This document shows positions 27,735 to 45,012 of a stretch of 64,000 nt of DNA, one piece after another (within the stretch, counting starts at the first letter, position 1; each line of letters starts with the position of its first letter). This stretch comes from Streptomyces sp. HNM0574 (lineage in GTDB: Bacteria; Actinomycetota; Actinomycetes; Streptomycetales; Streptomycetaceae). The DNA is taken from the NCBI RefSeq assembly GCF_012726235.1, contig NZ_JAASAH010000002.1, forward strand, positions 620,001 through 684,000. The letters are read 5' to 3'. A program made the translations under genes and the position numbers. A model generated the notes under the pieces. It saw nothing but the letters and a program-made list of their open reading frames with translations, was not told where the DNA came from and did no database searches.

Positions 27735-28928
27735 TTACTTGATGATCTTGGTGACCTGGCCGGCGCCGACGGTGCGGCCGCCCTCACGGATGGTGAAGCG
27801 CAGGCCCTCCTCCATCGCGACCGGCTGGATCAGCTGGACGGTCATGGAGGCGTTGTCGCCCGGCATGACCATCTCGGTGCCCTCGGGGAGGGTCACGACG
27901 CCGGTCACGTCGGTCGTCCGGAAGTAGAACTGCGGACGGTAGTTGTTGAAGAACGGGGTGTGGCGACCACCCTCGTCCTTCGACAGGATGTAGGCCGTGG
28001 CCTCGAACTCGGTGTGCGGCGTGACCGAACCCGGCTTGATGATGCACTGGCCGCGCTCGACGTCCTCGCGCTTGATGCCGCGGAGGAGCAGACCGACGTT
28101 CTCACCGGCCTGGCCCTCGTCGAGGAGCTTACGGAACATCTCGATACCGGTAACGGTGGTGGAGGTCTTCTCCTCCTTGATACCGATGATGTCGACGTTC
28201 TCGTTGACCTTCAGGACACCGCGCTCGATACGGCCGGTGACGACCGTGCCGCGACCGGTGATCGTGAAGACGTCCTCGATGGGCATCAGGAACGGCTTGT
28301 CGGTGTCACGGTCCGGAGCCGGAACGTTCTCGTCAACAGCGTCCATCAGCTTGAGGATGCCCTGAGCGGCGTCCTCGTCGCCCTCCAGCGCCTTGAGCGC
28401 GGAGACCTTGATGACCGGCAGGTCGTCGCCCGGGAACTCGTACTCGGAGAGCAGCTCACGGACCTCGAGCTCGACGAGCTCCATGATCTCCTCGTCGTCC
28501 ACCATGTCCGCCTTGTTGAGGGCGACCACGATGTACGGAACGCCGGACTGGCGCGCGAGGAGCACGTGCTCCTTGGTCTGCGGCATCGGGCCGTCGGTGG
28601 CGGCGACCACGAGGATGGCGCCGTCCATCTGGGCGGCACCGGTGATCATGTTCTTGATGTAGTCCGCGTGACCCGGGCAGTCGACGTGCGCGTAGTGGCG
28701 GTTCTCCGTCTGGTACTCAACGTGAGCGATGGAGATCGTAATGCCGCGCTGGCGCTCTTCCGGCGCCTTGTCGATGTTCTCGAAGGCAGAGGCCTCGTTG
28801 AGGTCCGGGTACTTGTCATGCAGCACCTTGGTGATCGCCGCGGTAAGAGTGGTCTTACCGTGGTCGATGTGACCGATGGTGCCGATGTTGACGTGCGGCT
28901 TAGTCCGCTCGAACTTCGCCTTCGCCAC
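27735..28928 (-). CDS. tuf: Elongation factor Tu (EF-Tu1)
   Basis: A 397-residue GTPase that brings aminoacyl-tRNA to the ribosome. G1 GHIDHGKTT (residues 19-27), the switch RGITI, G3 DCPGHADY, G4 NKADMVDD and G5 SALKAL are all present. Domain 3 ends [15 protein letters not shown] start with AGGAGG 6 nt upstream. It is last gene of rpsL-rpsG-fusA-tuf; 222 bp separate it from fusA and a separate tuf promoter there is known in other Streptomyces. TAGGCT just after the fusA stop is a candidate -10. Confidence 0.98.
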   Translation of the reverse strand: MAKAKFERTKPHVNIGTIGHIDHGKTTLTAAITKVLHDKYPDLNEASAFENIDKAPEERQRGITISIAHVEYQTENRHYAHVDCPGHADYIKNMITGAAQMDGAILVVAATDGPMPQTKEHVLLARQSGVPYIVVALNKADMVDDEEIMELVELEVRELLSEYEFPGDDLPVIKVSALKALEGDEDAAQGILKLMDAVDENVPAPDRDTDKPFLMPIEDVFTITGRGTVVTGRIERGVLKVNENVDIIGIKEEKTSTTVTGIEMFRKLLDEGQAGENVGLLLRGIKREDVERGQCIIKPGSVTPHTEFEATAYILSKDEGGRHTPFFNNYRPQFYFRTTDVTGVVTLPEGTEMVMPGDNASMTVQLIQPVAMEEGLRFTIREGGRTVGAGQVTKIIK

Positions 28929-29150
28929 TGGGGTCCTCCTGTGGACTGGTGCTGTACACCCTCCACGTTGTGCGGAGGGGTTCAGGTGGTCGTACCGAAC
29001 CGGCCAGGACCCCGAGGGGGACGCCCTTGACCTGTTCGCTTTGGGGGCCGGCTGCGGGGGCCCCGGCGCACGGAATCAGGTGACCTGACCGCTGTGCGCC
29101 GAAGCGCCCCGAATGCCTTTGCTCCAGCCTAAGGGGTGAGCAACGAGGTG

Positions 29151-31274
29151 TTACTCGCCCTTGACCTTCGCGATGATCTCCTCTGCGACGTTCTTGGGAA
29201 CCTCGGCATAGGAGTCGAACTGCATGGAGTAGTTCGCGCGACCGGAGGTCTTGCTGCGGAGATCGCCGACGTAGCCGAACATCTCCGACAGCGGGACCAG
29301 ACCGGTGACCAGCTTGGCGCCGCTGCGGTCCTCCATGGACTGAACCTGGCCACGGCGCGAGTTGATGTCGCCGATGACGTCACCCATGTACTCCTCGGGC
29401 GTCGTCACCTCGACCTTCATCATCGGCTCCAGCAGGGCCGGGCTCGCCTTCCGGGCGGCTTCCTTGAACGCCATGGAACCGGCGATCTTGAACGCCATCT
29501 CCGAGGAGTCGACGTCGTGGAACTGGCCGTCCAGCAGCGTCACGCGGACGCCGGTCAGCGGGTAACCCGCGAGCACGCCGAACTCCATGGCCTCCTGGCA
29601 GCCCGCGTCCACGGACGGGATGTACTCCCGCGGGATGCGGCCACCGGTGACCGAGTTGACGAACTCGTAGCCGTCGCCCTCAAGAGGCTCGACGTCGATC
29701 TGCACCTTGGCGAACTGACCGGAACCACCGGTCTGCTTCTTGTGGGTGTAGTCGACCTTCTCGACCTTCTTGCGAAGCGACTCGCGGTAGGCCACCTGCG
29801 GCTTACCGACGTTGGCCTCGACCTTGAACTCCCGCTTCATGCGGTCGACCAGCACATCGAGGTGCAGCTCGCCCATGCCGGAGATGATGGTCTGGCCGGT
29901 CTCCTCGTCGGTGTTCACCTGGAAGGACGGGTCCTCCTCGGCGAGCCGCTGGATCGCGACACCGAGCTTCTCCTGGTCACCCTTGGACTTCGGCTCGATG
30001 GCGACCTGGATCACCGGGGCCGGGAACTCCATGGACTCCAGGATCACCGGGTTGCTCGCGTCCGAGAGGGTCTCACCGGTGGTGGTCTGCTTCAGACCCA
30101 TGACGGCGACGATGTCACCGGCACCCACCGACTCGATCTCCTCACGCTTGTTCGCGTGCATCCGGTAGATCTTGCCGATGCGCTCCTTCTTGCCCTTCAC
30201 CGAGTTCAGGACCTGGGTGCCCGTGTGCAGGCGGCCCGAGTAGACCCGGATGAAGGTGAGCTTGCCCAGGTGGGGGTCGCTCGCGATCTTGAAGGCGAGC
30301 GCCGACATCGGCTCGTCCTCGGAGGGCTTGCGCTTCAGGATCTCCTCGGAGTCCTTCGGCGACTGGCCCTCGATGGCCTCGACGTCGAGCGGCGACGGCA
30401 GGTAACGGGCGATCGCGTCGAGCAGGGGCTGAACGCCCTTGTTCTTGAACGCCGTACCGCAGAACACCGGGGTGACGGTCGTGGTGCCCTCGGCGCCGGT
30501 GGAGGCGAGGGTGATGCGGCGGATCGCCGTGTAGAGCTGCTCCTCGGTGGGCTCCTGGCCCTCGAGGTAGAGCTCCATCATCTCCTCGTCGTTCTCGGCG
30601 ACGGCCTCGAGCAGCTTGCCGCGCCACTCGTCGGCGGTCTCGAGGTGCGTGTCCGGGATGTCGACGATGTCGTAGGCCTCGCCGAGCTTGGTCTCGGCGG
30701 ACCAGACGAACGCCTTCATCGTCACGAGGTCGACGACGCCACGGAAGTCGGACTCCGTGCCGATCGGCAGCTGCATGACCAGCGGCTGCGCACCGAGGCG
30801 GTCGACGATCATGTCGACGCAGCGGTGGAACTCGGCACCGGTGCGGTCCAGCTTGTTGACGAAGCAGATGCGCGGAACGCCGTAGCGGTCCGCCTGCCGC
30901 CAGACAGTCTCGGACTGCGGCTCGACGCCGGCCACACCGTCGAACACCGTCACAGCACCGTCGAGCACGCGCAGCGCACGCTCCACCTCGACGGTGAAGT
31001 CGACGTGGCCCGGGGTGTCGATGATGTTGATCGTGTAGTCGACGTCGTTGAGCGGCCAGTGCGTGGTCGTCGCGGCAGACGTGATCGTGATGCCGCGCTC
31101 CTGCTCCTGGGCCATCCAGTCCATCGTGGCAGCGCCGTCGTGGACCTCACCGATCTTGTAGCTACGACCGGTGTAGAACAGGATCCGCTCGGTGGTCGTC
31201 GTCTTGCCCGCGTCGATGTGGGCCATGATCCCGATGTTTCGGACCTTGGCCAGGTCAAGTGAAGTGGTAGCCAT
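29151..31274 (-). CDS. fusA: Elongation factor G
   Basis: A 707-residue translocation GTPase. G1 [18 protein letters not shown] (P-loop), [19 protein letters not shown] and NKLDRTGA in domain [22 protein letters not shown] in domain [22 protein letters not shown] in domain IV; and [20 protein letters not shown] in domain V. Normal length. It lies 39 bp after rpsG. No fusidic-acid-type change is obvious. Confidence 0.98.
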   Translation of the reverse strand: MATTSLDLAKVRNIGIMAHIDAGKTTTTERILFYTGRSYKIGEVHDGAATMDWMAQEQERGITITSAATTTHWPLNDVDYTINIIDTPGHVDFTVEVERALRVLDGAVTVFDGVAGVEPQSETVWRQADRYGVPRICFVNKLDRTGAEFHRCVDMIVDRLGAQPLVMQLPIGTESDFRGVVDLVTMKAFVWSAETKLGEAYDIVDIPDTHLETADEWRGKLLEAVAENDEEMMELYLEGQEPTEEQLYTAIRRITLASTGAEGTTTVTPVFCGTAFKNKGVQPLLDAIARYLPSPLDVEAIEGQSPKDSEEILKRKPSEDEPMSALAFKIASDPHLGKLTFIRVYSGRLHTGTQVLNSVKGKKERIGKIYRMHANKREEIESVGAGDIVAVMGLKQTTTGETLSDASNPVILESMEFPAPVIQVAIEPKSKGDQEKLGVAIQRLAEEDPSFQVNTDEETGQTIISGMGELHLDVLVDRMKREFKVEANVGKPQVAYRESLRKKVEKVDYTHKKQTGGSGQFAKVQIDVEPLEGDGYEFVNSVTGGRIPREYIPSVDAGCQEAMEFGVLAGYPLTGVRVTLLDGQFHDVDSSEMAFKIAGSMAFKEAARKASPALLEPMMKVEVTTPEEYMGDVIGDINSRRGQVQSMEDRSGAKLVTGLVPLSEMFGYVGDLRSKTSGRANYSMQFDSYAEVPKNVAEEIIAKVKGE

Positions 31275-31313
31275 AAGGCTTCAGTCTTCTCTCGGTCTCG
31301 ATGGGGTTAGCGA

Positions 31314-31784
31314 CTACCAGCGGTAGTGCGCGAAGGCCTTGTTGGACTCGGCCATCTTGTGGGTGTCCTCGCGCTTCTTCACGGCAGCGCCGAGGCCGTT
31401 GGAGGCGTCGAGCAGCTCGTTCATCAGACGCTCGGTCATAGTCTTCTCGCGGCGGGCGCGGGAGTAACCCACGATCCAGCGCAGTGCGAGAGTGGAAGAG
31501 CGGCCGGGGCGCACCTCGATCGGAACCTGGTACGTCGCACCGCCGACGCGGCGGGAGCGGACCTCCAGGGTCGGCTTCACGTTCTCGAGCGCGCGCTTCA
31601 GCGTGATGACCGGGTCGTTGCCGGTCTTCTCGCGCAGGCCCTCCATGGCGCCGTAGACGATGCGCTCGGCGGTGGAGCGCTTGCCGTTCAGCAGCACCTT
31701 GTTGATGAGGGAGGTCACCAGAGGAGAACCGTAAACCGGGTCGATGATGACCGGGCGCTTCGGGGCGGGGCCCTTACGAGGCAT
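31314..31784 (-). CDS. rpsG: 30S ribosomal protein S7
   Basis: A 156-residue S7, nucleator of the 30S head: [63 protein letters not shown] and [14 protein letters not shown]. In E. coli S7 represses the str operon. Two bases after the rpsL stop. Confidence 0.98.
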   Translation of the reverse strand: MPRKGPAPKRPVIIDPVYGSPLVTSLINKVLLNGKRSTAERIVYGAMEGLREKTGNDPVITLKRALENVKPTLEVRSRRVGGATYQVPIEVRPGRSSTLALRWIVGYSRARREKTMTERLMNELLDASNGLGAAVKKREDTHKMAESNKAFAHYRW

Positions 31785-31786
31785 TC

Positions 31787-32158
31787 TTACTTCTCCTTCT
31801 TGGCGCCGTAGCGGCTGCGAGCCTGCTTGCGGTTCTTGACGCCCTGCGTGTCGAGGGAGCCGCGGATGATCTTGTAGCGAACACCCGGCAGGTCCTTCAC
31901 ACGACCACCGCGCACGAGCACGATGGAGTGCTCCTGCAGGTTGTGGCCCTCACCCGGAATGTACGCGGTGACCTCGATCCCGCTGGTCAGACGCACACGC
32001 GCGACCTTACGCAGGGCCGAGTTCGGCTTCTTCGGGGTGGTGGTGAAGACACGCGTGCAGACGCCACGACGCTGGGGGGAACCCTCAAGTGCGGGCGTCT
32101 TGTTCTTCTCGACCTTGTCCTGCCGGCCCTTCCGGACCAGCTGCTGGATCGTAGGCAC
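31787..32158 (-). CDS. rpsL: 30S ribosomal protein S12
   Basis: A 123-residue S12 of the decoding centre: [37 protein letters not shown] and [20 protein letters not shown]. Both lysines at which streptomycin-resistance changes arise (in TPKKPNS and GRVKDLPG) are wild type. GTG start with GGAGAAG 3 nt upstream. First gene of the str operon. Confidence 0.98.
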   Translation of the reverse strand: MPTIQQLVRKGRQDKVEKNKTPALEGSPQRRGVCTRVFTTTPKKPNSALRKVARVRLTSGIEVTAYIPGEGHNLQEHSIVLVRGGRVKDLPGVRYKIIRGSLDTQGVKNRKQARSRYGAKKEK

Positions 32159-32368
32159 TACTTCTCCGGTTTCTGTGTGCCGATCTCGGTAAAGCTAACC
32201 CGGGCCACAGCCCCGACCCACGTGGTCGGGTGTGTCGAAGACCGCAGCATCCCGCGAAGGCGGGGGAACGTGCGGATATTCGGCGTCGCCTGCATTCGCA
32301 TCCCGGGCGGCTGAGCAGCTGCTGGCCGTTTTACGGGAGCGCAGGGGATACCCCAGGCACAAGGTCAG
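32159..32368 (-). promoter_or_regulatory. rpsL leader region (no gene)
   Basis: About 200 nt between the predicted start site near 32362 and rpsL. It contains the element shared with rpsJ, a GGGGTATCCCC palindrome right after the start site, and a CCCGC-CTTC-GCGGG hairpin near 32251-32265. No open reading frame with coding character. Confidence 0.55.
32213..32237 (-). promoter_or_regulatory. Shared r-protein leader element (rpsL copy)
   Basis: On the minus strand CGACACACCCGACC-ACG-TGGGTCGG, 23 of 25 identical to 27332-27356. Here the stem extends to CCCGACC/GGTCGGG with loop ACGTG. It ends 54 nt before the rpsL start. Confidence 0.7.
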
Positions 32369-32397
32369 AGCGTACCTACCGCGTCGTCCCCGGTCAA
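32369..32397 (-). promoter_or_regulatory. str operon promoter
   Basis: TTGACC (32397-32392), a 17-bp spacer and TACGCT (32374-32369): a near-consensus housekeeping sigma promoter. It drives rpsL-rpsG-fusA-tuf with a leader of about 200 nt. Confidence 0.8.
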
Positions 32398-32522
32398 AAC
32401 AAGTGCCCACGCGGTCGCCGTCCGCGGCGGAACCCTCACGCCCACGGACGACCGTCTCCAGACCTACCCTGCTCCGACGCCTCCAACTCCCCGCGGACCC
32501 ACGGAAGTTGCGAGCCCGTACG

Positions 32523-33008
32523 CTAGACGACCGCCAGCAGGAAGAACAGCAATACCACGCCGATCGCCGAATAGCCCAGCGCGAGCCCCGCGATCGCCAG
32601 ACCGTCCCCCTGGTCCCCCGACCTCCGGATGTCCCCCCGCGCCTTGTGCCCCAGGATCACCGCGGGCAGCGACGTCACCCCGCAGGTGAACGGGGAACCG
32701 ATCGCCAGCACCAGCGAGGCCACGGACGCCGAGTTGTACGGCCGCGCCGGCGGAGGCGGCGCGCTGTAGGGCACCACCGCGTTCCCCTGGTACGGCACCG
32801 GCCGCCCCGGATACGACGGCGGCAGCGGCGGCCCCGGCATCGGCCCGTGCGGTACGTCCCCCGTCAACTGCTGGAGCTCCTCGACCGTCCGCGCCGACAT
32901 GGCCTTGCCCACGCGGTAGTCGTACTCCTCCTTGGTCAGCCTGCCCTCGGCGTACGCCGCCCTGAGCACATCAGCCGCCCGCTCGCGGTCCGCGTTCGCA
33001 GCCAGCAT
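32523..33008 (-). CDS. DUF1707/DUF4190 membrane protein
   Basis: A 161-residue protein. The N-terminus MLAANADRERAADVLRAAYAEGRLTKEEYDYRVGKAMSARTVEEL is a DUF1707 (SHOCT-like) domain, residues 1-48. A Pro-rich linker follows (PGPPLPPSYPGRP). Two membrane helices come after it (about 105-125 and 140-160), with SVASLVLAIGSPF as in DUF4190. DUF1707 is common in actinobacterial membrane and regulatory proteins; no reaction is known. The start at 33008 is favoured because GGAGGGG lies 8 nt upstream; ATG 33014 leaves only 2 nt. It stands alone between the rpoC terminator and the str promoter. Confidence 0.85.
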   Translation of the reverse strand: MLAANADRERAADVLRAAYAEGRLTKEEYDYRVGKAMSARTVEELQQLTGDVPHGPMPGPPLPPSYPGRPVPYQGNAVVPYSAPPPPARPYNSASVASLVLAIGSPFTCGVTSLPAVILGHKARGDIRRSGDQGDGLAIAGLALGYSAIGVVLLFFLLAVV

Positions 33009-33141
33009 CCGCATCACCCCTCCCGGCAATACTGCACTGACTCCCCGCTGAATTCCCAACTCGCAGCGTGGACTGTTACCGGCTCCGGACACGCGACGGC
33101 CCAGCGCACAGCCCTGCGCGGGCCCGCGCGCGGAAACGCCG

Positions 33142-33175
33142 CAGGGCGGCCACCCCCGAAGGGGTGACCGCCCTG
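33142..33175 (-). terminator. Terminator after rpoC
   Basis: A 15-bp stem on the minus strand (CAGGGCGG, one G-U, CACCCC and complement) capped by a UUCG tetraloop closed by C-G, 30 bp past the rpoC stop. The UUCG cap is exceptionally stable. Confidence 0.88.
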
Positions 33176-33204
33176 TGAGCTGAGCCGGATCGGCCGGGAG
33201 CCGG

Positions 33205-37104
<3,900 letters not shown>

Positions 37105-37234
37105 TCTCGTCAATCCCTCTCAGGGTCGTGTCAATCGATGGTCTGAACGGGGTCGCGGAGGCGGGACGCCTCCCAGGCCCCCAGGGCCGAGGGGGAGGCC
37201 GGGGTGCTTGGTGGCAGCACCCCGGCCAGCTCCG

Positions 37235-40720
<3,486 letters not shown>

Positions 40721-40812
40721 GAGGGGGTCCTTCCGAGGGCTCGGACTCTCTACGCGCATACCGGTGCCCCTGGTGACGGGCAGGGAGCAGCTAACAGGCA
40801 GCGCAAAGGGTC

Positions 40813-40841
40813 AGTGTAGCCACTGGGCCCACTGATGTCCA
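40813..40841 (-). promoter_or_regulatory. Main rpoB promoter
   Basis: TGGACA (40841-40836), a 17-bp spacer and TACACT (40818-40813). Start site expected near 40806, about 86 nt before the TTG start of rpoB. Confidence 0.7.
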
Positions 40842-41058
40842 GAGCAGATTTCCGGAGACCTTGATATCGCTATCGTCCCCGCCTCCTGCCGGTGGCAATC
40901 CGTCCTCCGGGAAGAGATCTCCCCAACTTGTTCTTCATCGCGACGGTCCCCGGCCGGCGGCCTCGGTACGCCGGACCGGAGTGTGCTTGCCGCAACACTT
41001 CCCGCTTCGTCACCGATCCATGCCTCGGTACCCGGACCGATGTGACGACGCGTCCCGA

Positions 41059-41086
41059 GAATTACGCGCTGCGTGCCGTACGTCAA
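41059..41086 (-). promoter_or_regulatory. Second possible rpoB promoter
   Basis: TTGACG (41086-41081), a 16-bp spacer and TAATTC (41064-41059). A reasonable housekeeping-type match, but the transcript would have a leader of over 300 nt. Confidence 0.45.
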
Positions 41087-41159
41087 GGCCCCCGGGGGTC
41101 AACGAAGATCACCCTACCCGTCCGCACGGGCGAGCGACGCAACCGTCGTGGATACGCCG

Positions 41160-41191
41160 AAGGGCGACCACCCGAGTGGGTGATCGCCCTT
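41160..41191 (-). terminator. Hairpin between rplL and rpoB
   Basis: A 14-bp stem on the minus strand (AAGGGCGA, one G-U, CACCC and complement) with a 4-nt loop, 28 bp past the rplL stop, without a U run. Likely the attenuator or processing site that makes rplJL mRNA exceed rpoBC mRNA. Confidence 0.75.
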
Positions 41192-41218
41192 GGCTGAAGA
41201 GTCCGGGGACTCAGCGGG

Positions 41219-41605
41219 TCACTTGACCTCGACGGAGGCGCCGGCGCCCTCGAGGGCCTCCTTGGCCTTCTCCGCGGCGTCCTTGGCGACCTTCTCGAGG
41301 ATCGGCTTCGGGGTGTTGTCCACAACCTCCTTGGCCTCCTTCAGACCCAGGGAGGTCAGCTCACGCACGACCTTGATGACCTGGATCTTCTTGTCGCCGG
41401 CGCCGGTGAGGACGACGTCGAACTCGTCCTGCTCCTCAGCGGCCTCCTCGCCGCCACCCTGCGCGGGGGCGGCGACAACGGCGGCGGCCGGAGCGGCAGC
41501 CTCGACGTCGAACTTCTCCTCGAACTTCTTCACGAAGTCGGAGAGCTCGATGAGGGTCATCTCGCTGAACTGCTCGAGCAGCTCGTCCTGGCTGAGCTTC
41601 GCCAT
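41219..41605 (-). CDS. rplL: 50S ribosomal protein L7/L12
   Basis: A 128-residue stalk protein. The N-terminal dimerisation part is [29 protein letters not shown], the hinge is Ala/Pro-rich ([16 protein letters not shown]), and the C-terminal domain has [24 protein letters not shown], which recruits EF-Tu, EF-G and IF-2. It follows rplJ by 85 bp. Confidence 0.98.
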   Translation of the reverse strand: MAKLSQDELLEQFSEMTLIELSDFVKKFEEKFDVEAAAPAAAVVAAPAQGGGEEAAEEQDEFDVVLTGAGDKKIQVIKVVRELTSLGLKEAKEVVDNTPKPILEKVAKDAAEKAKEALEGAGASVEVK

Positions 41606-41690
41606 GGTGGTGGTCCTTCCACTAATTCGGCAGGTGCCGGGTTATCCGTATCGGCGGGCTTACGGGCCCGCTGCGACCGAGTGGTGCTTG

Positions 41691-42254
41691 TTACTCGGCC
41701 TCGGCGGGAGCCGAAGTATCGGCACCGCCCTGCTCGACCTTGCTGCGCAGCGCGTCCGCGGTGCGGACGAACTTCGTGAGCGGAGCCTCGAAGGTCGCCG
41801 CGGCCTTGGCCATGGATCCCTTCATGGCGCCGGCCAGCTTGGAGAGCAGCACCTCGCGGGACTCGAGGTCCGCGAGCTTCTGCAGATCGGCCGCGCTGTA
41901 CTGCGCGCCGTCGACAATGCCGCCCTTGATCTCGAGGGCGGGGTTGTCCTTGGCGAAGTCACGAAGACCCTTCGCCGCCTCGACCGGGTCACCGGTCACG
42001 AAGGCGACGGCCGACGAGCCCGTGAAGAACTCGTCCAGCTCGTTGATCCCGGCCTCATTGGCCGCAATCTTGGTCAGCGTGTTCTTCACCACACGGTACT
42101 GAGCGTTGTCACCGAGCGAGCGGCGCAGCTGCTGGAGCTGAGCCACGGAGAGCCCGGTGTACGCGGTGACCACGGCAGCGTTGGAAGCGCGGAACTTGTC
42201 CGTCATCTCCTCAACGGCGACGATCTTGTCGGGTGCGACCTGCTCCCTCGCCAT
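41691..42254 (-). CDS. rplJ: 50S ribosomal protein L10
   Basis: A 187-residue L10, the anchor of the L7/L12 stalk: [53 protein letters not shown] and a C-terminal helix that binds L12 dimers. The start at 42254 has GGAAGGAGG about 9 nt upstream. Probably autoregulated through the structured leader (42255-42491). Confidence 0.97.
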   Translation of the reverse strand: MAREQVAPDKIVAVEEMTDKFRASNAAVVTAYTGLSVAQLQQLRRSLGDNAQYRVVKNTLTKIAANEAGINELDEFFTGSSAVAFVTGDPVEAAKGLRDFAKDNPALEIKGGIVDGAQYSAADLQKLADLESREVLLSKLAGAMKGSMAKAAATFEAPLTKFVRTADALRSKVEQGGADTSAPAEAE

Positions 42255-42491
42255 GAGCCTCGGCCTCCTTCCGGGTGATGAGGACCGCTCGGAAGGGCCG
42301 GGCAAACGAAACGCCCCAGCGCAGGCGCATGGGGCGTGGCTTCACAGGGAGCGCGCGCACGAAGGCGTGCGTCAATCCAGGAGAGCTGTTGCTCAGGGCA
42401 CCTGCACGGGCCGTCCGCAGCTTGCGGATCCTTCGGTCGTCCGCTCTCGGATTGAGCAGGACGACGACCAGCGGTCTTTGGCTTCGTAGTG
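42255..42491 (-). promoter_or_regulatory. rplJ leader with attenuator-like hairpin
   Basis: About 230 nt of untranslated leader. ACGCCCCA/TGGGGCGT (42337-42330 with 42318-42311) forms a stem with an 11-nt loop followed by TTCGTTTG, an intrinsic-terminator shape, 57 nt before rplJ. The upstream part (GTGCAGGTGCCCTGAGCAAC) resembles L10 leader RNAs that bind the L10-L12 complex. Attenuation control is inferred. Confidence 0.6.
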
Positions 42492-42521
42492 AGAGTACGC
42501 GAGCGGCCCCACAAGCACCAA
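42492..42521 (-). promoter_or_regulatory. rplJ-rplL promoter
   Basis: TTGGTG (42521-42516), an 18-bp spacer and TACTCT (42497-42492), in the 53-bp gap after the lipoprotein stop. Confidence 0.65.
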
Positions 42522-42574
42522 ATCGTGCTGTGGAGCCGCTCGTCACACCGTCCGGCGGGGTCTCCCGCTGCGGG

Positions 42575-43456
42575 TCACTGCGGGACGCCGCCGCCCAGGG
42601 CGTCCTCGAAGTCCATGGTGTCGCCGGCCGGGGGCTCCTCGACGGTGACCTTGGTGCCGTAGTCGGAGTACGTCACGGTCGAGTCCATCGTGCCGGCCTT
42701 GCTCTTGGCCTTCTCGCGCTTCTTCACCAGGAGGTCGTCGCCGTTGATCCAGACGTCGACGGTCTGCGTCTTCAGGCCCTGCTTCTCCATCGTCGCGACG
42801 AGCTCCTCCTGTTCCTTCTTGCTGAGGTTCTTGGACTGCATGCGCGTCATGTCGGAGATCTTGACCGTGCCGCTGTAGTGGTCGGCCTGCTCGCCGTTCA
42901 CCGTGTCGGTGCCGACCTTCTCGACCTGGCCGCTGGCGATCAGCATGTCGACCGAACGCGTCGGGTTGTTGTTCTGCGCCTGGTCCTTGACGAGCGCGCC
43001 CTGGGCACCGGACTTCTCGGCGAGCTTGTCGTAGTCGATCTTCATCCACGGCTTGGCCTTGGCGCCCATGGCCTTGGCCGCGTCGCCCGTCTCCGAGTAC
43101 ATCGCGTCCTCGGTGTAGCGGACCGTGGTGGGCTTGCCGGCGCCGGGCTGGGCCTTCGCCGAGCTGCCCTTGGCGGTGATCTGCATCTCGCCCGTCGTGC
43201 TGCCGCTGGACCAGTCGATCGCGCCCTCGGTCTCGGTGACGATCTCGCCCTGCGGCATGGGCTGCTTCTGGGTGCCCCGGACCTTCGCCGACTGCTCCTT
43301 CCCCGTGCTCTCGGACGCCTTCTTCAGCGCGGCGAGCGCGCCGTCGGCCCCGCCCCCGGCGTTGGCGTCGTCGCCCTTCGATCCGCCTCCGCAGGCCGTC
43401 AGGCCCGCCATGAGAACGACACCGGCAGCCGCCGCGACGATACGAGTCCTGTGCAC
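42575..43456 (-). CDS. Putative lipoprotein (LppX/LolA-like)
   Basis: A 293-residue exported lipoprotein. Signal helix residues 5-20 ends LMAGLTAC, a good lipobox with Cys22. GGGSKGDDANAGGGADGALAAL follows, then repeated beta-strand sequence (EIVTETEGAIDWSSGSTTGEMQI, VDMLIASGQVEKVGTDTVNGEQADHYSGTV, VDVWINGDDLLVKK). This pattern resembles the LppX/LprG/LolA half-barrel lipid- or lipoprotein-binding fold. GTG start with GGGGGAA 4 nt upstream. It stands between rplA's terminator and the rplJ promoter, a position kept in other Streptomyces. Ligand unknown. Confidence 0.85.
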   Translation of the reverse strand: MHRTRIVAAAAGVVLMAGLTACGGGSKGDDANAGGGADGALAALKKASESTGKEQSAKVRGTQKQPMPQGEIVTETEGAIDWSSGSTTGEMQITAKGSSAKAQPGAGKPTTVRYTEDAMYSETGDAAKAMGAKAKPWMKIDYDKLAEKSGAQGALVKDQAQNNNPTRSVDMLIASGQVEKVGTDTVNGEQADHYSGTVKISDMTRMQSKNLSKKEQEELVATMEKQGLKTQTVDVWINGDDLLVKKREKAKSKAGTMDSTVTYSDYGTKVTVEEPPAGDTMDFEDALGGGVPQ

Positions 43457-43536
43457 GGGTTTCCCCCAGAGATATTCGGCTTGAGCTGATGAGCAGAGGC
43501 GACAGTATCCCGATCGCGCCGCCGCCGTACAAAGAA

Positions 43537-43575
43537 GCCGGGCCCCGCACCTGTTGAACAGATGCGGGGCCCGGC
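43537..43575 (-). terminator. Terminator after rplK-rplA
   Basis: An 18-bp stem on the minus strand (43575-43558 with 43554-43537, one G-U pair), 3-nt loop, followed by TTCTTTGT. It lies 45 bp past the rplA stop. Confidence 0.88.
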
Positions 43576-43619
43576 TCTGTGCTGCGGGAGGTACGTCAAC
43601 CTCGCGCCGTGAGCGGCAC

Positions 43620-44342
43620 TCAGACGGCGGCGGGGTCCTCTTCGACGAGGAGGTTCCGCGTGCGGTTGGCGTCCATCGGGATGCCGGGGCCCATCGTGGT
43701 GGTCAGCGAAGCCTTCTTGATGTAGCGGCCCTTGGCGGCGGACGGCTTCAGACGCTGCACCTCTTCGAGGGCGGCGGCGTAGTTCTCGACGAGGGACTTC
43801 TCGTCGAAGGACGCCTTGCCGATGATGAAGTGCAGGTTCGCGTGCTTGTCGACACGGAACTCGATCTTGCCGCCCTTGATGTCGTTGACAGCCTTGGCGA
43901 CATCGGGGGTGACGGTGCCGGTCTTCGGGTTCGGCATCAGGCCACGCGGACCGAGCACGCGGCCGAGGCGGCCGACCTTGCCCATGAGGTCCGGGGTGGC
44001 GACGACGGCGTCGAAGTCCAGGCGGCCGCCGGCGACCTCGGCGATCAGCTCGTCGGCACCGACGATGTCGGCGCCAGCGGCCTCCGCGGCTGCAGCACGG
44101 TCGCCGGTCGCGAAGACCAGGACCCGGGCGGTCTTACCGGTGCCGTGCGGGAGGTTCACGGTGCCGCGGACCATCTGGTCGGCCTTGCGCGGGTCGACAC
44201 CCAGACGCATGGCGACCTCGACGGTCGCGTCGAACTTGGACGTCGAGGTCTCCTTGGCCAGACGCACGGCCTCGAGCGGGGCGTACAGCCGGTCCCGGTC
44301 GATCTTGGCGTCGGCGCTGCGGAGATTCTTGCTGCGCTTCAC
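43620..44342 (-). CDS. rplA: 50S ribosomal protein L1
   Basis: A 240-residue L1 of the E-site stalk: [54 protein letters not shown] (the RNA-binding signature), and MGPGIPMD near the end. GTG start. In many bacteria L1 represses rplK-rplA; the 130-bp gap after rplK could carry a site but I cannot place one. Confidence 0.97.
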   Translation of the reverse strand: MKRSKNLRSADAKIDRDRLYAPLEAVRLAKETSTSKFDATVEVAMRLGVDPRKADQMVRGTVNLPHGTGKTARVLVFATGDRAAAAEAAGADIVGADELIAEVAGGRLDFDAVVATPDLMGKVGRLGRVLGPRGLMPNPKTGTVTPDVAKAVNDIKGGKIEFRVDKHANLHFIIGKASFDEKSLVENYAAALEEVQRLKPSAAKGRYIKKASLTTTMGPGIPMDANRTRNLLVEEDPAAV

Positions 44343-44472
44343 TTCTGCTCCTGGTTTCGGCGTCTCACGACGTCAGCCGCGAGACAGGTATGGAGTGGTG
44401 GTACGGGCCGCGCCCGGCCCTTCCACGCGGGGTGGTGCGGGGCTTGCCGGTCGCCCGGCGGTGACCTGGTGG

Positions 44473-44907
44473 TCAGCCCTCGACGGTGACGCCCATCGAA
44501 CGAGCGGTACCGGCGATGATCTTCTCCGCCGCGTCCATGTCGTTGGCGTTGAGGTCGGGCATCTTCGTCGTCGCGATCTCACGCACCTGGTCGCGGGTGA
44601 TCTTGGCGACCTTGTTGACGTGCGGCTCGCCCGAGCCCTTCTCCACACCGGCGGCCTTGAGGATCATCTTCGAGGCCGGCGGGGTCTTGGTGATGAAGGT
44701 GAAGGAGCGGTCCTCGTAGACCGTGATCTCCACCGGGATGACCCAGCCACGCTGCGACTCGGTCGCGGCGTTGTAGGCCTTGCAGAACTCCATGATGTTG
44801 ACGCCGTGCTGACCCAGCGCCGGGCCGACCGGCGGTGCCGGGTTCGCGGCTCCGGCCTGGATCTGGAGCTTGATCAGCCCCGCGACCTTCTTCTTCTTGG
44901 GAGGCAT
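44473..44907 (-). CDS. rplK: 50S ribosomal protein L11
   Basis: A 144-residue L11 of the GTPase-associated centre: [40 protein letters not shown], then [24 protein letters not shown]. The N-terminal domain is the thiostrepton- and RelA-responsive part. First gene of rplK-rplA; GGAGAG 4 nt before the ATG. Its promoter must lie in 44908-45012. Confidence 0.97.
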   Translation of the reverse strand: MPPKKKKVAGLIKLQIQAGAANPAPPVGPALGQHGVNIMEFCKAYNAATESQRGWVIPVEITVYEDRSFTFITKTPPASKMILKAAGVEKGSGEPHVNKVAKITRDQVREIATTKMPDLNANDMDAAEKIIAGTARSMGVTVEG

Positions 44908-45012
44908 GCTCTCTCCGGGTCCTAGTGAGAGGTGATTCGTCCTCCATCCATCATCCGGATGGAGGCATACCGCACCACGATAGCCCGTACCGCGGTGTGC
45001 TCTGAAACCGTC

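Larger units (their letters stand above)
40721..41218 (-). promoter_or_regulatory. rplL-rpoB intergenic region (no gene)
   Basis: 498 bp. From the rplL side it holds a strong hairpin (41160-41191), a possible promoter (41059-41086), about 220 bp in which I see nothing definite, and a strong promoter (40813-40841) followed by a leader of about 86 nt that begins GACCCTTTGCGCTGCC. The layout suggests partial termination after rplL and separate rpoBC initiation. Confidence 0.6.

Noticed and set aside
29136..31262. A 708-codon open frame opposite fusA, and similar long antisense frames over tuf and rpoB
   Set aside because: Same cause: mirror of a GC-rich gene with universally conserved protein motifs on the other strand.
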